Below are positions 38,283 to 48,855 of a stretch of DNA of 64,000 nucleotides, piece after piece (the first letter of the stretch is position 1; every line of letters starts with the position of its first letter). The translations under genes were made by a program, and so were the position numbers. The stretch covers positions 5,491,889 to 5,555,888 of the forward strand of contig VFFE01007605.1 of the NCBI GenBank assembly GCA_008921705.1. Direction: 5' to 3'. Under the pieces are notes generated by a model that was given only the letters and a program-made list of their open reading frames with translations, had not been told where the DNA came from and ran no database searches. The DNA is from Burhinus oedicnemus (Eukaryota; Chordata; Aves; Charadriiformes; Burhinidae).

Positions 38283-39086
38283 ATGCCGCTTTTCATACAC
38301 ACATACTATTTAGCTGACACTCACAGGTCTCCCTCAGAATCGAGGAAAATTTCCTTTCCTTGGCCCCTTCTCCAGATGTTTGCCTTTCAGCAGCGATGTG
38401 GGATTAACCCAGCTGCAGGAGAAGCAAGCGATGCGCCTGGAACCATCCCCACCTCAACCCCAGATGTGCCAGGGAGGTGCCTGTTCCTGTCCCAAGGCTC
38501 TGGGGGGGTAAGACAGAGGCAGCAGAGGGACAGCACTGCATGTCCCCCCTGGGCTGGCTGTCCCCCAGGGCCAGCTCCCACTATGGGTGCTGCACCAAGC
38601 AGAGGGGAGGCAGCTCCCTGCACCCTTCAAACCCCCCTCCTGAGCTCTAAGGCCCGGAGAACCCAGCTCCCCTTTTCCTTGGAATACTTTGCTGTCAGCC
38701 AGAAGGGCACAAGTTTTCCTGACTTCCACACTGGCAGCTTCCCAGCCCACAGCTGGTGGGCACTGGCCTCAGAGGGGACACCCCGACATCAACAAGGGTT
38801 TGCTGCCTCTCACCGCACCTCTGAGGCTGTGGAGATGTTTACTCACAGCGTTACCGACCCCAGGAGTAGCACACAGCCCTCTCTCCTTTTTGCACTGAAT
38901 CCCCAAGAAAGGGCAGGCGCGAAACCCTGGGAAATCGGGGAAATCTCTTCAGGGAGCCCAGGCTGCCATCCAGGGGAGGGTGCTACCTCCAGCCATAAGG
39001 TCTCCGCCAAACAGGGAGCTACAGGCAAGACAGGCAAAGCACACCAAATCATCCTCTCCAAGCACCGTGAGACATCGAGGGCTTAG
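38283..39086 (+). other. Longest open frame in the non-coding part (267 codons), probably not a gene
   Basis: An ATG at 38283 opens 267 codons to a stop at 39084-39086, inside a GC-rich patch (about 38380-39180). The translation is rich in Pro, Ser, Gly and Ala with no recognisable domain, signal peptide or membrane segment. High GC content lowers stop frequency, and the opposite strand is also open in places (38454-38750, 38949-39197), which argues for chance. No splice-bounded exon is evident. It could be part of a non-coding transcript. Confidence 0.25.
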
Positions 39087-40840
39087 CCCCGGCACACGGA
39101 TGAGAGCGGGAAGGGGCTGAGCCACGTCCAATAGTCGGGAGCTGCCGCTCTCAGCCATCGGGCACAGCACCAACCCCAGGATTTCCACCAGGGTCACTGC
39201 AGTCTGCTGGGATAAGGACAGAAACCCCGTTCTTCAGTGTGAATTTGCTGTTCTGGCAAATCCCGTAACCAAGCGCCCTTCCTGCAGCCCATCTTCCGAG
39301 CGAGGGCTTTATTGCTCAGCCAGGCGGATGCGGCAGAAGGGAGCTGACTTGCCTGGCCTAGCTCGCACATTCATGAGCAACTCCATGAAAGTTTAATTAT
39401 GATTAATAAAAGGATTGCAGCTGCAGCTTGGATTTTGACATAATAAAACTCATTTCTCCAGTCGTTCCAAGAATGACTTAAGTTCACTGTTCTTTGCAAT
39501 TCAAAGGTTAGTTCCCAAGCAGCACCCAGCGGTAAGAACAGTGAGCTCTCTCTGGTGAAGCAGAGCCTTAAGATTTTACAAGGTAAACGAGCTATATTTA
39601 ATGAGTCCATCAAAGCAAGAACACCTCGTTTGTTATTATTAAGAGGAAATAATATACTCAGTTTCAAGAATTGTCTTCTACTACACAGAACTAGTGGAAA
39701 AAGCAAAAAATTAAAAGCTCCTGACTTGGGTTACAAGGGGAAGGAGAAGGCAGCCAGTTCCGGACAAACACAGCACGTGCAGAATAATGCAACTGGACAC
39801 AGATTACCTATAAAGTCACTCGTTCATAACGCCATTATTGGGATTAGCCTAATTATTGTTACTATCTGCCTATTCAACAGCCAGCCCAGAAGCTGTGTCC
39901 TCCCCAGTGTTTGTGGGTAAAGCCATAAAGCAGCTATTGCCACTGCCCTAGCGGATACCAGGTACAGCTGGCAGGTTTTGGCTCAGAAAGATTTTTACGT
40001 GATCTCAAAGATAAAGCTCCAATTTCTTTTCCCTCAAATGGAGTATTATGACTATACATTCAAATCCTGAGCAGGAAGCCCCAATAAACTTAGTTTCTAT
40101 CCTTTATCTTCCAGCACAGCAGCTGCCACCATGGCTGAGCTGCTTCAGACTAAGGCACATCAGAGCCGTCTCTTGGCAGCCTCTGCAAACACTTTCGCAG
40201 CACCTGACTCTTTACAGGCTGCAAGTTACACAGAAAAGGTAAACTTACAAATAAGCTTAACCCCTCATAACTGAAATAAAATGTGGTCATTTTGATGTAC
40301 ATTAGCTTTTTCCTTGGTTTATTTTTAGAATTTTAGTTGCCATAACAACATAAAGTATCTTACGGGATTGTATATACTGCAATGAGTTTGTCCTTCCTTC
40401 TAGTGCACAGCAGAGCCTTGACCATCACCCCTGCCCAAAGGAGAGGAAGGCTCCCCCTGCTCCAGGGCACTCCTGGATGCCACAGCACCAGCGCAGGTCA
40501 GCTGTGCGCTGCACGTGGCCAGCAAGACCAAACCCAAGGGCCAGGACCGCAGCTACACAAACCTGGGACCACACAGCACTAGCACACGGAGAAAAAAAAG
40601 TAGCCAGAGAGGTAAACACTGCAGCCCAGCAGTACTAGCCCAGCTATTTTCTAGGTCGCAGTAACTATTATACAGTGCCCAAGGAGCACCCCCACCCCAC
40701 CCCCCAGCCTGGCTCCCGAGGCAGCCCCTGCCCCAGCTCCCCCAGAGAATCTCTTACTTGCACCCAGAACCTTCTCCGCAAGCAAAGTGACCCTCAGAAG
40801 AGGAGCAAGGCCCTGGGCTAGCTGCACTGATAAGCAGGAC
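39087..40840. other. Intergenic DNA, no supported gene
   Basis: GC-rich DNA falls off into AT-rich segments at about 39370-39480 (ATTCATGAGC, TTTAATTATGATTAATAA) and 39810-39870 that look like candidate regulatory elements. A further GC-rich patch lies at 40390-40600. No exon or repeat is recognised. Confidence 0.5.
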
Positions 40841-40886
40841 TGTGCGGATGGAGCACACCTGTGTGGATGGGGCACACCTGTGTGGG
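40841..40886 (+). repeat. 19-bp tandem repeat, about 2.4 copies
   Basis: Units begin at 40841 (TGTGCGGATGGAGCACACC) and 40860 (TGTGTGGATGGGGCACACC), with a partial third at 40879. The array abuts the 3' end of the minus-strand CR1. A near-identical core reappears on the far side of that CR1 at 41548-41564, so the array and the insertion are probably linked. Confidence 0.8.
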
Positions 40887-41547
40887 TCACAAAATGGTTT
40901 GGGTTGGAAGGAACCTTAAAGTTGCAACCCCCTGCCCTGGGCAAGGACACCTCCCATTAGACCAGGTTGCTCAAAGCCCCGTCCAACCTGGCCTTCAACA
41001 CCTCCAGGGATGGGGCAGCCACAGCTTCGCTGGGCAACCTGGGCCAGTGTCTCACCACCCTCGCAGGAAACAATTTCTCCCTAATATCTAACCTAAATCT
41101 CCCCTCTTTCAGTTTAAAACCATTCACCCTTGTCCTATGGCTCCACGCCCTGATCCAGAGTCCCTCCCCAGCTTTCCTGGAGCCCCTTTAGGGACTGGAA
41201 GGGGCTCGAAGGTCTCCCCGGAGCCTTCTCTTCTCCAGGCTGAACACCCCCAACTCTCTCAGCCTGTCCTCACAGCAGAGGGGCTCCAGCCCTCCCATCA
41301 CCTCCGTGGCCTCCTCTGGCCCTGCTCCAACAGGTCCATGTCCTTCTGCTGTTGGTGTCCCCAGCGCTGGAGGCAGCACTGCAGGGGGGTCTCCCAGAGC
41401 AGAGCAGAGGGGCAGAATCCCCTCCCTGGCCCTGCTGGCCACGCTGCTGGGGATGCAGCCCAGGATGTGGGTGGCTTTCTGGGCTGCCAGTGCACATTGC
41501 TGGGTCACGTTGAGCTCCTCATCACAAGCATCTCATCCCACACCACA
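40881..41547 (-). mobile_element. CR1 LINE, 5'-truncated copy on the minus strand
   Basis: Reading leftward, this is the CR1 C-terminal ORF2 and 3' UTR. The frame on 41188-41508 encodes the motifs QQCALAAQKA, ILGCIPSS, LREL and [12 protein letters not shown]. The 3' UTR follows and ends with GGTTGGACGGGGCTTTGAGC, TTCCAACCCAAACCATTTT and a decayed tail. Most of ORF2 and all of ORF1 are missing. TGGATGGGGCACACCTG at 40864-40880 and TGGATGGGACACACCTG at 41548-41564 bracket the element directly with one mismatch, which looks like a 17-bp target-site duplication. It is of the same type as the copy at 8995-9450. Boundaries are good to about 10 bases. Confidence 0.92.
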
Positions 41548-41564
41548 TGGATGGGACACACCTG
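41548..41564 (+). repeat. Right-hand copy of the 17-bp repeat flanking CR1
   Basis: This copy matches 40864-40880 at 16 of 17 positions and lies immediately beyond the CR1 5' end. It is either a target-site duplication or a unit of the left-hand 19-bp array split by the insertion. Confidence 0.7.
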
Positions 41565-41665
41565 CAGTCCTTCTGCCCCTTCTAAGCCAACACTCTGCCC
41601 AGCAGTTGTGACACAAGGACCAAGTGGAAGTGAGCTGGATGCTCAGTGCTGCCTAAGGGCAGTAA

Positions 41666-41670
41666 CTGGG
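41666..41670 (+). repeat. 5-bp target-site duplication of the solo LTR (left copy)
   Basis: CTGGG here matches CTGGG at 42322-42326 exactly, immediately outside the TG and CA ends of the LTR. Confidence 0.85.
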
Positions 41671-42321
41671 TGTCCTAGTTTGAGCAACACAGGACTCATT
41701 TCTTTTCTAATGCTTGGGAAAATTGTACTTTTGGAGGACTCTGTTGTCTGAATTTGTGAAAATATTTACTTTATAGCCAGCTATGGTGTGTGGGTGTCAA
41801 GGTCTCAGTGTTTTCAGGCTAGCCAGGTGCAGGGATGAGGAGGAGCGAGACCCAGGCACTTGACCCAAGCTGGCCAACAGGATTATTTCATACCATGAAC
41901 GTCACATTCAATAGAAATTAGAAAGTTTGCTGAGGAGGAAAGCTCTCCGCTGATGGCGGCGATCCAGAGAACTCCTTGCCCCGGTGCTGGACCCCTGAGC
42001 CCTTCCCTTCCTCCTGAAGCCGTAGCGCTCGCAGTGTCTGACATTCACTGTCCCCTGCTGGGAGTGCACGGCTTCCTACTGATATAGTTGGCTGAGTATA
42101 ATTCTTATATATCTTTAGATTGGTATCGGGATCACTACTGGTTCTTTAGTGTTATTACTGTTAATTATTTAGCCTTATTCTATTAAATCTGTTTATATTT
42201 CAGCCCCTGGGTTTCCTGGTTTTCTTCCTGATTCCGCCTTCCTGGGTGGGGAGGGGTCATCGGGTAATAGAGTAATTGTCTAAACGACAATAAATTGTTG
42301 TGGATTTCTCAAACCATAACA
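41671..42321 (+). mobile_element. Solo LTR of an avian endogenous retrovirus, probably ERVL-like
   Basis: A 651-bp unit starts TGTCCTAGTTTGAG and ends CTCAAACCATAACA. The two ends are an imperfect inverted repeat of 14 bases and carry the canonical TG...CA termini. The 5-bp CTGGG directly precedes (41666-41670) and follows (42322-42326) it, a target-site duplication made at integration. A five-base duplication favours the class III (ERVL) group, though some class I elements share it. Host sequence follows directly, with no primer-binding site or gag/pol/env, so the internal part was lost by LTR-LTR recombination. Candidate signals are a TATA-like TTATATATC at 42105-42113, ATTAAA at 42182-42187 and AATAAA at 42289-42294. 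There is no coding capacity. Confidence 0.88.
42275..42294 (+). terminator. LTR polyadenylation region with small hairpin
   Basis: ATTGTC (42275-42280) and GACAAT (42286-42291) can pair across a five-base loop. The AATAAA hexamer overlaps the right arm at 42289-42294, 27 bases before the LTR end. In LTRs this hexamer normally directs 3' end formation at the R/U5 boundary. ATTAAA at 42182 is an alternative. Confidence 0.5.
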
Positions 42322-45300
42322 CTGGGTTTGCTGGAGGTGTCTGGCAATAGGTAACAGGCTGAGCTGCAGCCGGGTGGGCCTGAAGCAGGCAGTAAGGGGT
42401 CTCCTTGACGCTGTCCTGCCTTGGCTCCCAGGGCCTCATCCTCCCCCTGTGCCTGCTCTGATTGCATGTGACCTTTTGAATATATGTTTTTGCTAGTAAA
42501 TAGCGTTACTGTAGCCACAATGACCTAAGACTACAAGCAAGGGAGGAGGAGGTGCAAGAGTGCCTCTTGTGCTGATGCCGATCGTGTACAGCTGGGGATC
42601 CAGGGGCTTGTTAAAACTTGTCCCGCTGGCCAGAGAGCTCAGGAGGTGCAGGGGAACATGCGGGAGCGGAGCTTTATCCTGGTTACTGTATGCGTTACTC
42701 CTGATCCAGTGAATGCAGGAGGGCTTTGACAGGGGCTGCTGGTGCCAGGCTCTGGCAGCGCCAGGGCCCTCTGCAGCTGACTGAGCCTCCTGGGATTGGT
42801 CGTGTATATAAACTGTTTATTGTTTCAAAACATGTTTTATCTGAAATGCATTTCTTCTGGTTAAACAGTGCTTTGCTTCCCAAGAGCTGCCTGGTCACCA
42901 GGTAACTGAAAGAAGGGAGCTGTGGGTGCCGAACCCAATTCAGATAGCTGAATGATTGCTAAATACAGTTTTTAAATGTTTTCAAACATTTGCTTTCTCC
43001 TGTATACCTTTTTTGCAACAGAAATGACAGCATTATTTTTCAAAAAAAATAAACCAGAGGCAGTGGCAGCTCCTGGATGCTCCTGCCATTTCAAACCAGC
43101 ATGGAAAGGCTCTGCTGACAGCAGCTCCCGCAGCAAACCAGGCTCCCTCGCCCAGTCCCGAGGAGTTGGACACACTCAAACACAGTGCGTGGCTGGAGAA
43201 ATCACGTTCCATGTTCAAGCAACTGAGGGGCTTTAATAAAAACCAGTGAAAAGAGTTTTAAGTATAGAAAATACTGATCTTCTCCAAAATTGTTTGCTCT
43301 GCTTGAAAGCTGATGCTCTGCTTCAAGTCTGGTTTTGTATGTCTTTTGGAGTTGAATTATGGCATGTTAATTACGGCCAGAGGCAATGAAGAAGTGTTAC
43401 TTCTTTACAAAGAAGATGGAGAACTTCAGCTAAAAATAGATTATAAGACTGTGCTGTCAGGCACAGGCATTTTCCTGCCCCCGCTGGATTTCTGTTTTCC
43501 ATAGACCAAGGAGGAATTTGCTCACACAACATATGGAATTTTTATATTACTCAGCATAATTAAGTATAACTCGTTAAATGAGCGCAGTGACTGTGGAGGT
43601 CACTAGAACAGCCATTAACTTTTCCCTGCTAAGTGAAGTGGCAGCTGGCCAAAAAATCATTATTTTCCTCCGCCCCTTTTTTTTTAGTATTGTTACACAG
43701 GATTTTTAGCTTCAGTTGGAAAGGATGAGGAGGAGCTGTGTGCACGAAACACCCGAGCGTGCTGTGGGGCGGCATTCCCAGTACGCAACAAAATTTGTTA
43801 CAAGATCTGAAATCAGACCTAGAGCACCAGACCCAAGTGATCCATTGAGTTCTTGTAGGACCTGGTGCCACCTGGAAGACATCACTGAGCTTTATCAACA
43901 GGAAAGGAGTACAGAAACAATAAATGCCTTCCACCTCCTTTGGAAGAGGAACGGAGTTGTCTTTAAAAAAATTAAGCCATACAGCAAATGGAAACTCTTG
44001 ATAATTCACCGATCAAAGTGAGGATTTCTTCCCTTGTGTTCCAAGATATTAGCAAGTACTCTTAAAATAGCATCACTGCTTCGAATATCTATTACCCGGG
44101 CCACACTGTCATCCAACACTGTTGAAGACGATGCTCTGCCTTGTTGCCCCCCCCACTTTCTTGTCCCCTCCTGCAGCGTTTGTGTGGCCCGGCAATAAGT
44201 CTAAGATCAGGCAACTGATTTAGCTGAAGATTAACCTAATCAAGTTAAAACAGAACCAGTTGTTAGCAGGAGCAGTTCCTTGGTCCGGCTCCCTCAGCCC
44301 CAGCCCCGCGCACCGGCTCCCGCCGCCACCGGCCAGCATGAGCACCTCCCAGGAGAAGGTATCCAGCAGCCCCTGGAGCTGGTCCCAAGATCTAGCAAAC
44401 ATTATAGCAGCTAAGAAAAGTTGGTATTCGCAGATTGCCATCTAGTGGCACGTGAAAACGAGGGTTCACAGCTTCGCTCACTCAAGTTTTGCTGCCAGTG
44501 GATGCTGACTGGGTCTAAATATCACTGGAAGGCTGCTCTCAACTTGTCGTGCCATTCCTCCTGCTGCCTGTAACAGTGCCCCTGCCACCGCGGTCAACAG
44601 GTGTGGAGGTCGAATTATATCTGCTCTGCTTTCTTCCTTTATTAATCCTGTGTTTTAAATTTTCGGGATATTTTGTCGAGAAAGTAAGGCCAAAGAGTGA
44701 CTTTAGGAAGGTTCATTATTGGTGCTACTTCTCCTGGGTGAAATACAGATTCGAGGTCAGGGGTGCTCTGACCATGCTCGCACCTGACACCAGGAGGTTT
44801 AGGGAAATCCCAGTGGCCTTGTCAAAACCCTCATGCATGTGGCCAGTGAGTGTGAATCTGTAGGACACATCATTTTCAAGCAGCCAGCTTGAATTCAGCA
44901 ATGGCAGTGGGTCAATGCATTACTGCCCAACATTAGCTCCCTACGGAGCATGAGGCTCCTGCTCACCCTTGACTGCCAGGTGTCGCTGGAGATGCCATAT
45001 TGCACAGGAGATCCCCTCCTGTGAGGAAAACTGGACGGGTGCTGTAAGTGAGCCAGCCTTGCTAACCAGCTACCTGCGTACCTCCTCCTGCCTCGGGAAG
45101 GATTAATCTCACAAGTTACAGAGGTCTCGTGTGTGCGTCTGAGTCACCCTGGCTTGCCTTTACGGTCAAAGGGTATGACTCATCTGACTTATTATGGTAG
45201 TCTGCTTTGTGATAAGAAAAGTGCCTTATAGAGCCTATTTATTTCCATTGCCTGTAAAGCCTCAAATGATTTACTCATATATCTACATCTGCATTACAGA

Positions 45301-45717
45301 TATCTGTCTGATGAGGCAAATCCCACAGTACATGAGTTGAAATAAAGGCTAAAAACAGTGAGAAGCATTGAGAACCACAGCAACATAAATATAGCAGTTA
45401 AAAATAGTTTACTGGTTCAGAAAACTATGCAGATAAGTTACTGATAATGGTATAGATTAATGAGCAAGAGGCAAAGATACACTTTTGTTCTGGTTTTCTT
45501 TTCTCAGCAGAACTGGAGGCCTAGACGGTGCTTCTGCCTTGCCTGCTTGGTGTCCTCCAGACAAATCCTTCCCCTTCTCCATGTTTCAATTTCTCCTTCT
45601 GTGATATTGAGATTGTCATAAATAACCAACATCCTTGTACTCTGGATTGACTAGGACCGGTAAAAAGGAAATAGGCATTTTACAGTAGAAGAAAACAGGA
45701 GCAGAATTACAATCTAC

Positions 45718-45743
45718 GAAGCTTTGTTGGCTTTCAAAGCTTC
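45718..45743. repeat. Perfect 9-bp inverted repeat
   Basis: GAAGCTTTG at 45718-45726 and CAAAGCTTC at 45735-45743 form a perfect hairpin with an eight-base loop. It stands alone in AT-rich DNA. No flanking features identify it as a transposon end, a terminator or an RNA gene. Confidence 0.6.
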
Positions 45744-45899
45744 ATCAGCTGTTGCATTCAAGGGTTACTCTTGTGCTTGAAAGTCAATGCTCTTGCCAAG
45801 ATGTATCATCTGCACATTTGCCACCTTGCTTAGCTACAGGATGTAAATAAAAGAAACTTGATGATAATAGAAAAAAGCTGCAAGGGCCCGAGCTGGGTG

Positions 45900-46150
45900 A
45901 AGACATCACTTTTGTGCATTGCGTGACCCAGGTCCGAGCTTGCCATGTGCGTGTTGCGCAAGGCACCCGCACCAAGCCATGAGCAGCGTTCATCTTGGCC
46001 TGCGAGGGGCTGGAGCTGGGCAAGCGGGATGCACTGTAAATCACAGGCAACCCGGCCGGGCTGCGAGCGGCTCGGCACCGAGCGGTGGGGTGGGGATGGC
46101 GGCTGAAAAATAATCTGCGGTGAGAAATCCTGGCAGCGGTGCGAGGGGAT
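45900..46150. promoter_or_regulatory. CpG-rich patch, candidate CpG island
   Basis: About 12 CpG occur in the 130 bases from 46021 to 46150, with high GC content, against a CpG-poor background. A GATGGCGGCTGA YY1-like core lies at 46095-46106. No exon of a known gene adjoins it. It may be an orphan CpG island serving a non-coding transcript or distal enhancer. The function is inference. Confidence 0.35.
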
Positions 46151-48823
46151 TGAGATACTACACAAGCACAGGCCAAGGCTGTTTATACTGCCAAAGTTTC
46201 TTGGAAGAAACTAGCAGCGTTTCTGCATCTAGCAAGCCCATCTCTACCCAGCGCACTCCATATGGCATGTTCTTATACCAGTCCTCCAACTTGTTTTGAT
46301 GGTTAGCGCATTAATCAACGGTTATATGAAAAAGAAAACAGGACCGTAGCAACCAGACTAACATAGCCGGGTGGTATCTAAACACCAAGGCCATATACAT
46401 TAGAGTGAAGTGAGTTGTTTGGGGGATTACACTTCAGGTTTCCATGGAAAAAGCTCCCATAGAACATACTTCCAGCCGAATTACCGTGTAAACTGAAGAG
46501 AGGTTTCAGAGCTTCAGCTTGCTGTTTTTAATGAATATTATCTAGCTGCTGCCAGCACTTTACAATTTCAAAATTTAGCTCAGCTGTATTTTCTCCAGGG
46601 TCTAGAATTCTGTTGGTATTTGCTTTGAAAATAATGAAGGAACAAGAAATGGCCTCTGTGGTTATTCAATCATCTGCTTAGCAATCCAGAGCAAAAACAA
46701 GCAAACAAACGTGCTGGAGGTGGAAGCAGGGAGAGCGCTGGATGTGAGTGCTTCAGAGCTACTTACAGCACAAAAACATTCGTATCTCCTCGAAAACGCC
46801 GCACACACAAAGAGCATGCCGACTCATTTATACAGACAAACTAATCAGAAAGAAACAGGACCAAAAGTCCCTACAAATCAGTGAAGCCAATTAATTACAG
46901 ATTGCGGCAGAAAGACGAGAACTGTTGCTGTGTTTCTCCAATGTCTATTTAAGACGCTTTCAAGTGCCACAGTTAAAGGGGAATTCATCATAAAGTAAGG
47001 AAGACACCGTCTCTGTGCAGGGCTGCGTCGCCTCCCTTCAGCAATGCGGTGGAAAGCCATTCCCATGTTTAAAAGCAGCCTGAATTGTGCACAGAAAGGA
47101 ATAGCTCTGCATTGGCAAGGAAAGGGGCCATGGGATTTGACAGACTTTTTTTTCCTTACCTTGAGTATTTGAAGCCCATTGGAATCCCCAGTATATCAAA
47201 CTCTGCTGAGTTTTAACTGGTGAGATTCTCCAGGTCAGTAAAATTCGTTTTCTCACCCAGAGCTGGACGCCAGGGTAAGAATAAGGTATCGTGCAGCAAA
47301 ATTACTGTACTATTGAAAAACTATTTTTCATATCAACTTGACATATATTTCTGGCTGTGAGTTGCAGGTACCGTACGGTATTATTAGGATATATCTTAAG
47401 AATAAGAAATAAGAAAGACAAAATAAGAAAGTCTTCCTTGCTTTTAAAAACATGATCTGAAATAATCTGAGTATTTTCATGCTGTTCAAAATGGGATAAT
47501 TTTTAATAGATTATGAACACTTACCACATTTATACATAATTCATGATGGAGAGAAATTATTTTAATAACATTTATTATTTCAGAATATGAAAGAAGGAAT
47601 ATTTGGTACGATTACTTAACAATTACAAAAGTTAGGCTGATAGCGGTTTTTACTGCTTCTGTGATTCTGTTGGAGATAATTATTTTCATTGCTCCCTGCC
47701 AGCTCTGCCTCCTCTCCCCGACTCCACTCAGCAGCAGGTAACCTGAATTACAGCTCCCCACTCCTGCTGCCAAGGGGTTCGGGGACACAGGGACACCGCT
47801 GCCTTCTCCCTGCCTGGGACGGGTCAACCCCTGCCTGAGACGAAGGCAGCATGCAGAACCGCTCAGGAGAAAGGTGAAATTAATAATAACAGTGTTCATA
47901 GGCACCAGGTGTGACTGAAACAGCCAGAACAGCATCTACAGGAGTGGAGATGTTTTGAGAGCTACAGCGGCTTGTCCGACAGAATTGAAAGGGTCCGTGT
48001 GGCTGGGGGAAAACAATCTCCGGTTTGCTTGGAGTTGTGTACCGGGGGAGCGATGGGAGAGGGAGGTGGGGAGGGGCGAAAGCCCCATGGCAGCATCTTC
48101 CTGGGCAGCACATGCTCCTGTGCCCCCTGCATCCCCATCGGTGGTCCAGGCTGGTCTGTACAGGAGCCAATTGGGCTGGGAAGGCCCACCACTGTGTTCC
48201 CAGTTTGGACTGGAAATGTGGGCTGATGAGCAGCCAAAGCTCATAATAAAGGATGATACTTGAGCACAAGTCACACACAGGCCAAGTCAGATTTTGTTGA
48301 TACGCGATAGTTTAAGAACTTCTGACTTTGCCTGTTCACCTCTGTCTAATTTTGTCCTGTTTCTTTTCTGTAATCTGCAATAGATAATCTGTTCACAACC
48401 CCAATTTGATTTAATGGCAAATTAACATTCTGCTCTACTTAGCTGGTTTGGTTTTGTGGGGTTTTTTTCCCCTGCTGGTGAGGCTTTGCTGTGAGAACTA
48501 ACGATGGGCGGTTTTGTAGCTTGTGGACAAGCTGCAGAGCGGGCACCGCATCACGTGAATTTGCTGTGTGAGCACTGACTTCTGTGCGAAGGCACCTGTC
48601 TGCTTACAGACTGGGTATCTCACTACAAAACTCTTACGCTGGTCCAAAAAAGAAATGACAACTGGCTAAGCATGCTAGATCTAGATTTGGATCTAAAATG
48701 TGTCACTGTTGCGGCTCTGTCTGTAGGAAAATTTTCTTGTAATTTATGGGAAAATTCTTTCAATTCAGCTGTGAAGCACAGAGACAACCCAGCTCTTTCT
48801 TTGTCATGCATTTCTCAATCCCA

Positions 48824-48855
48824 AATAAAGGGTATCTACAAAAAAAAAAAAAAAA
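48824..48855 (+). terminator. AATAAA followed by A16: possible transcript or retrocopy 3' end
   Basis: AATAAA at 48824-48829 is followed ten bases later by sixteen A (48840-48855). This spacing and order are the signature of a polyadenylated RNA copied back into DNA. The upstream 200 bases are AT-rich and contain a 62-codon frame with no known match. I cannot identify a parent gene or a flanking duplication, so a chance A tract next to a hexamer remains possible. Confidence 0.4.

Noticed and set aside
42322..42360. Possible primer-binding site and internal retroviral sequence after the LTR
   Set aside because: The first five bases match the left flank CTGGG and are better explained as target duplication. 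No gag, pol or env similarity follows.
47369..47380. 12-bp perfect palindrome TACCGTACGGTA
   Set aside because: Isolated. Palindromes of this length arise by chance in 64 kb, and no partner feature exists.
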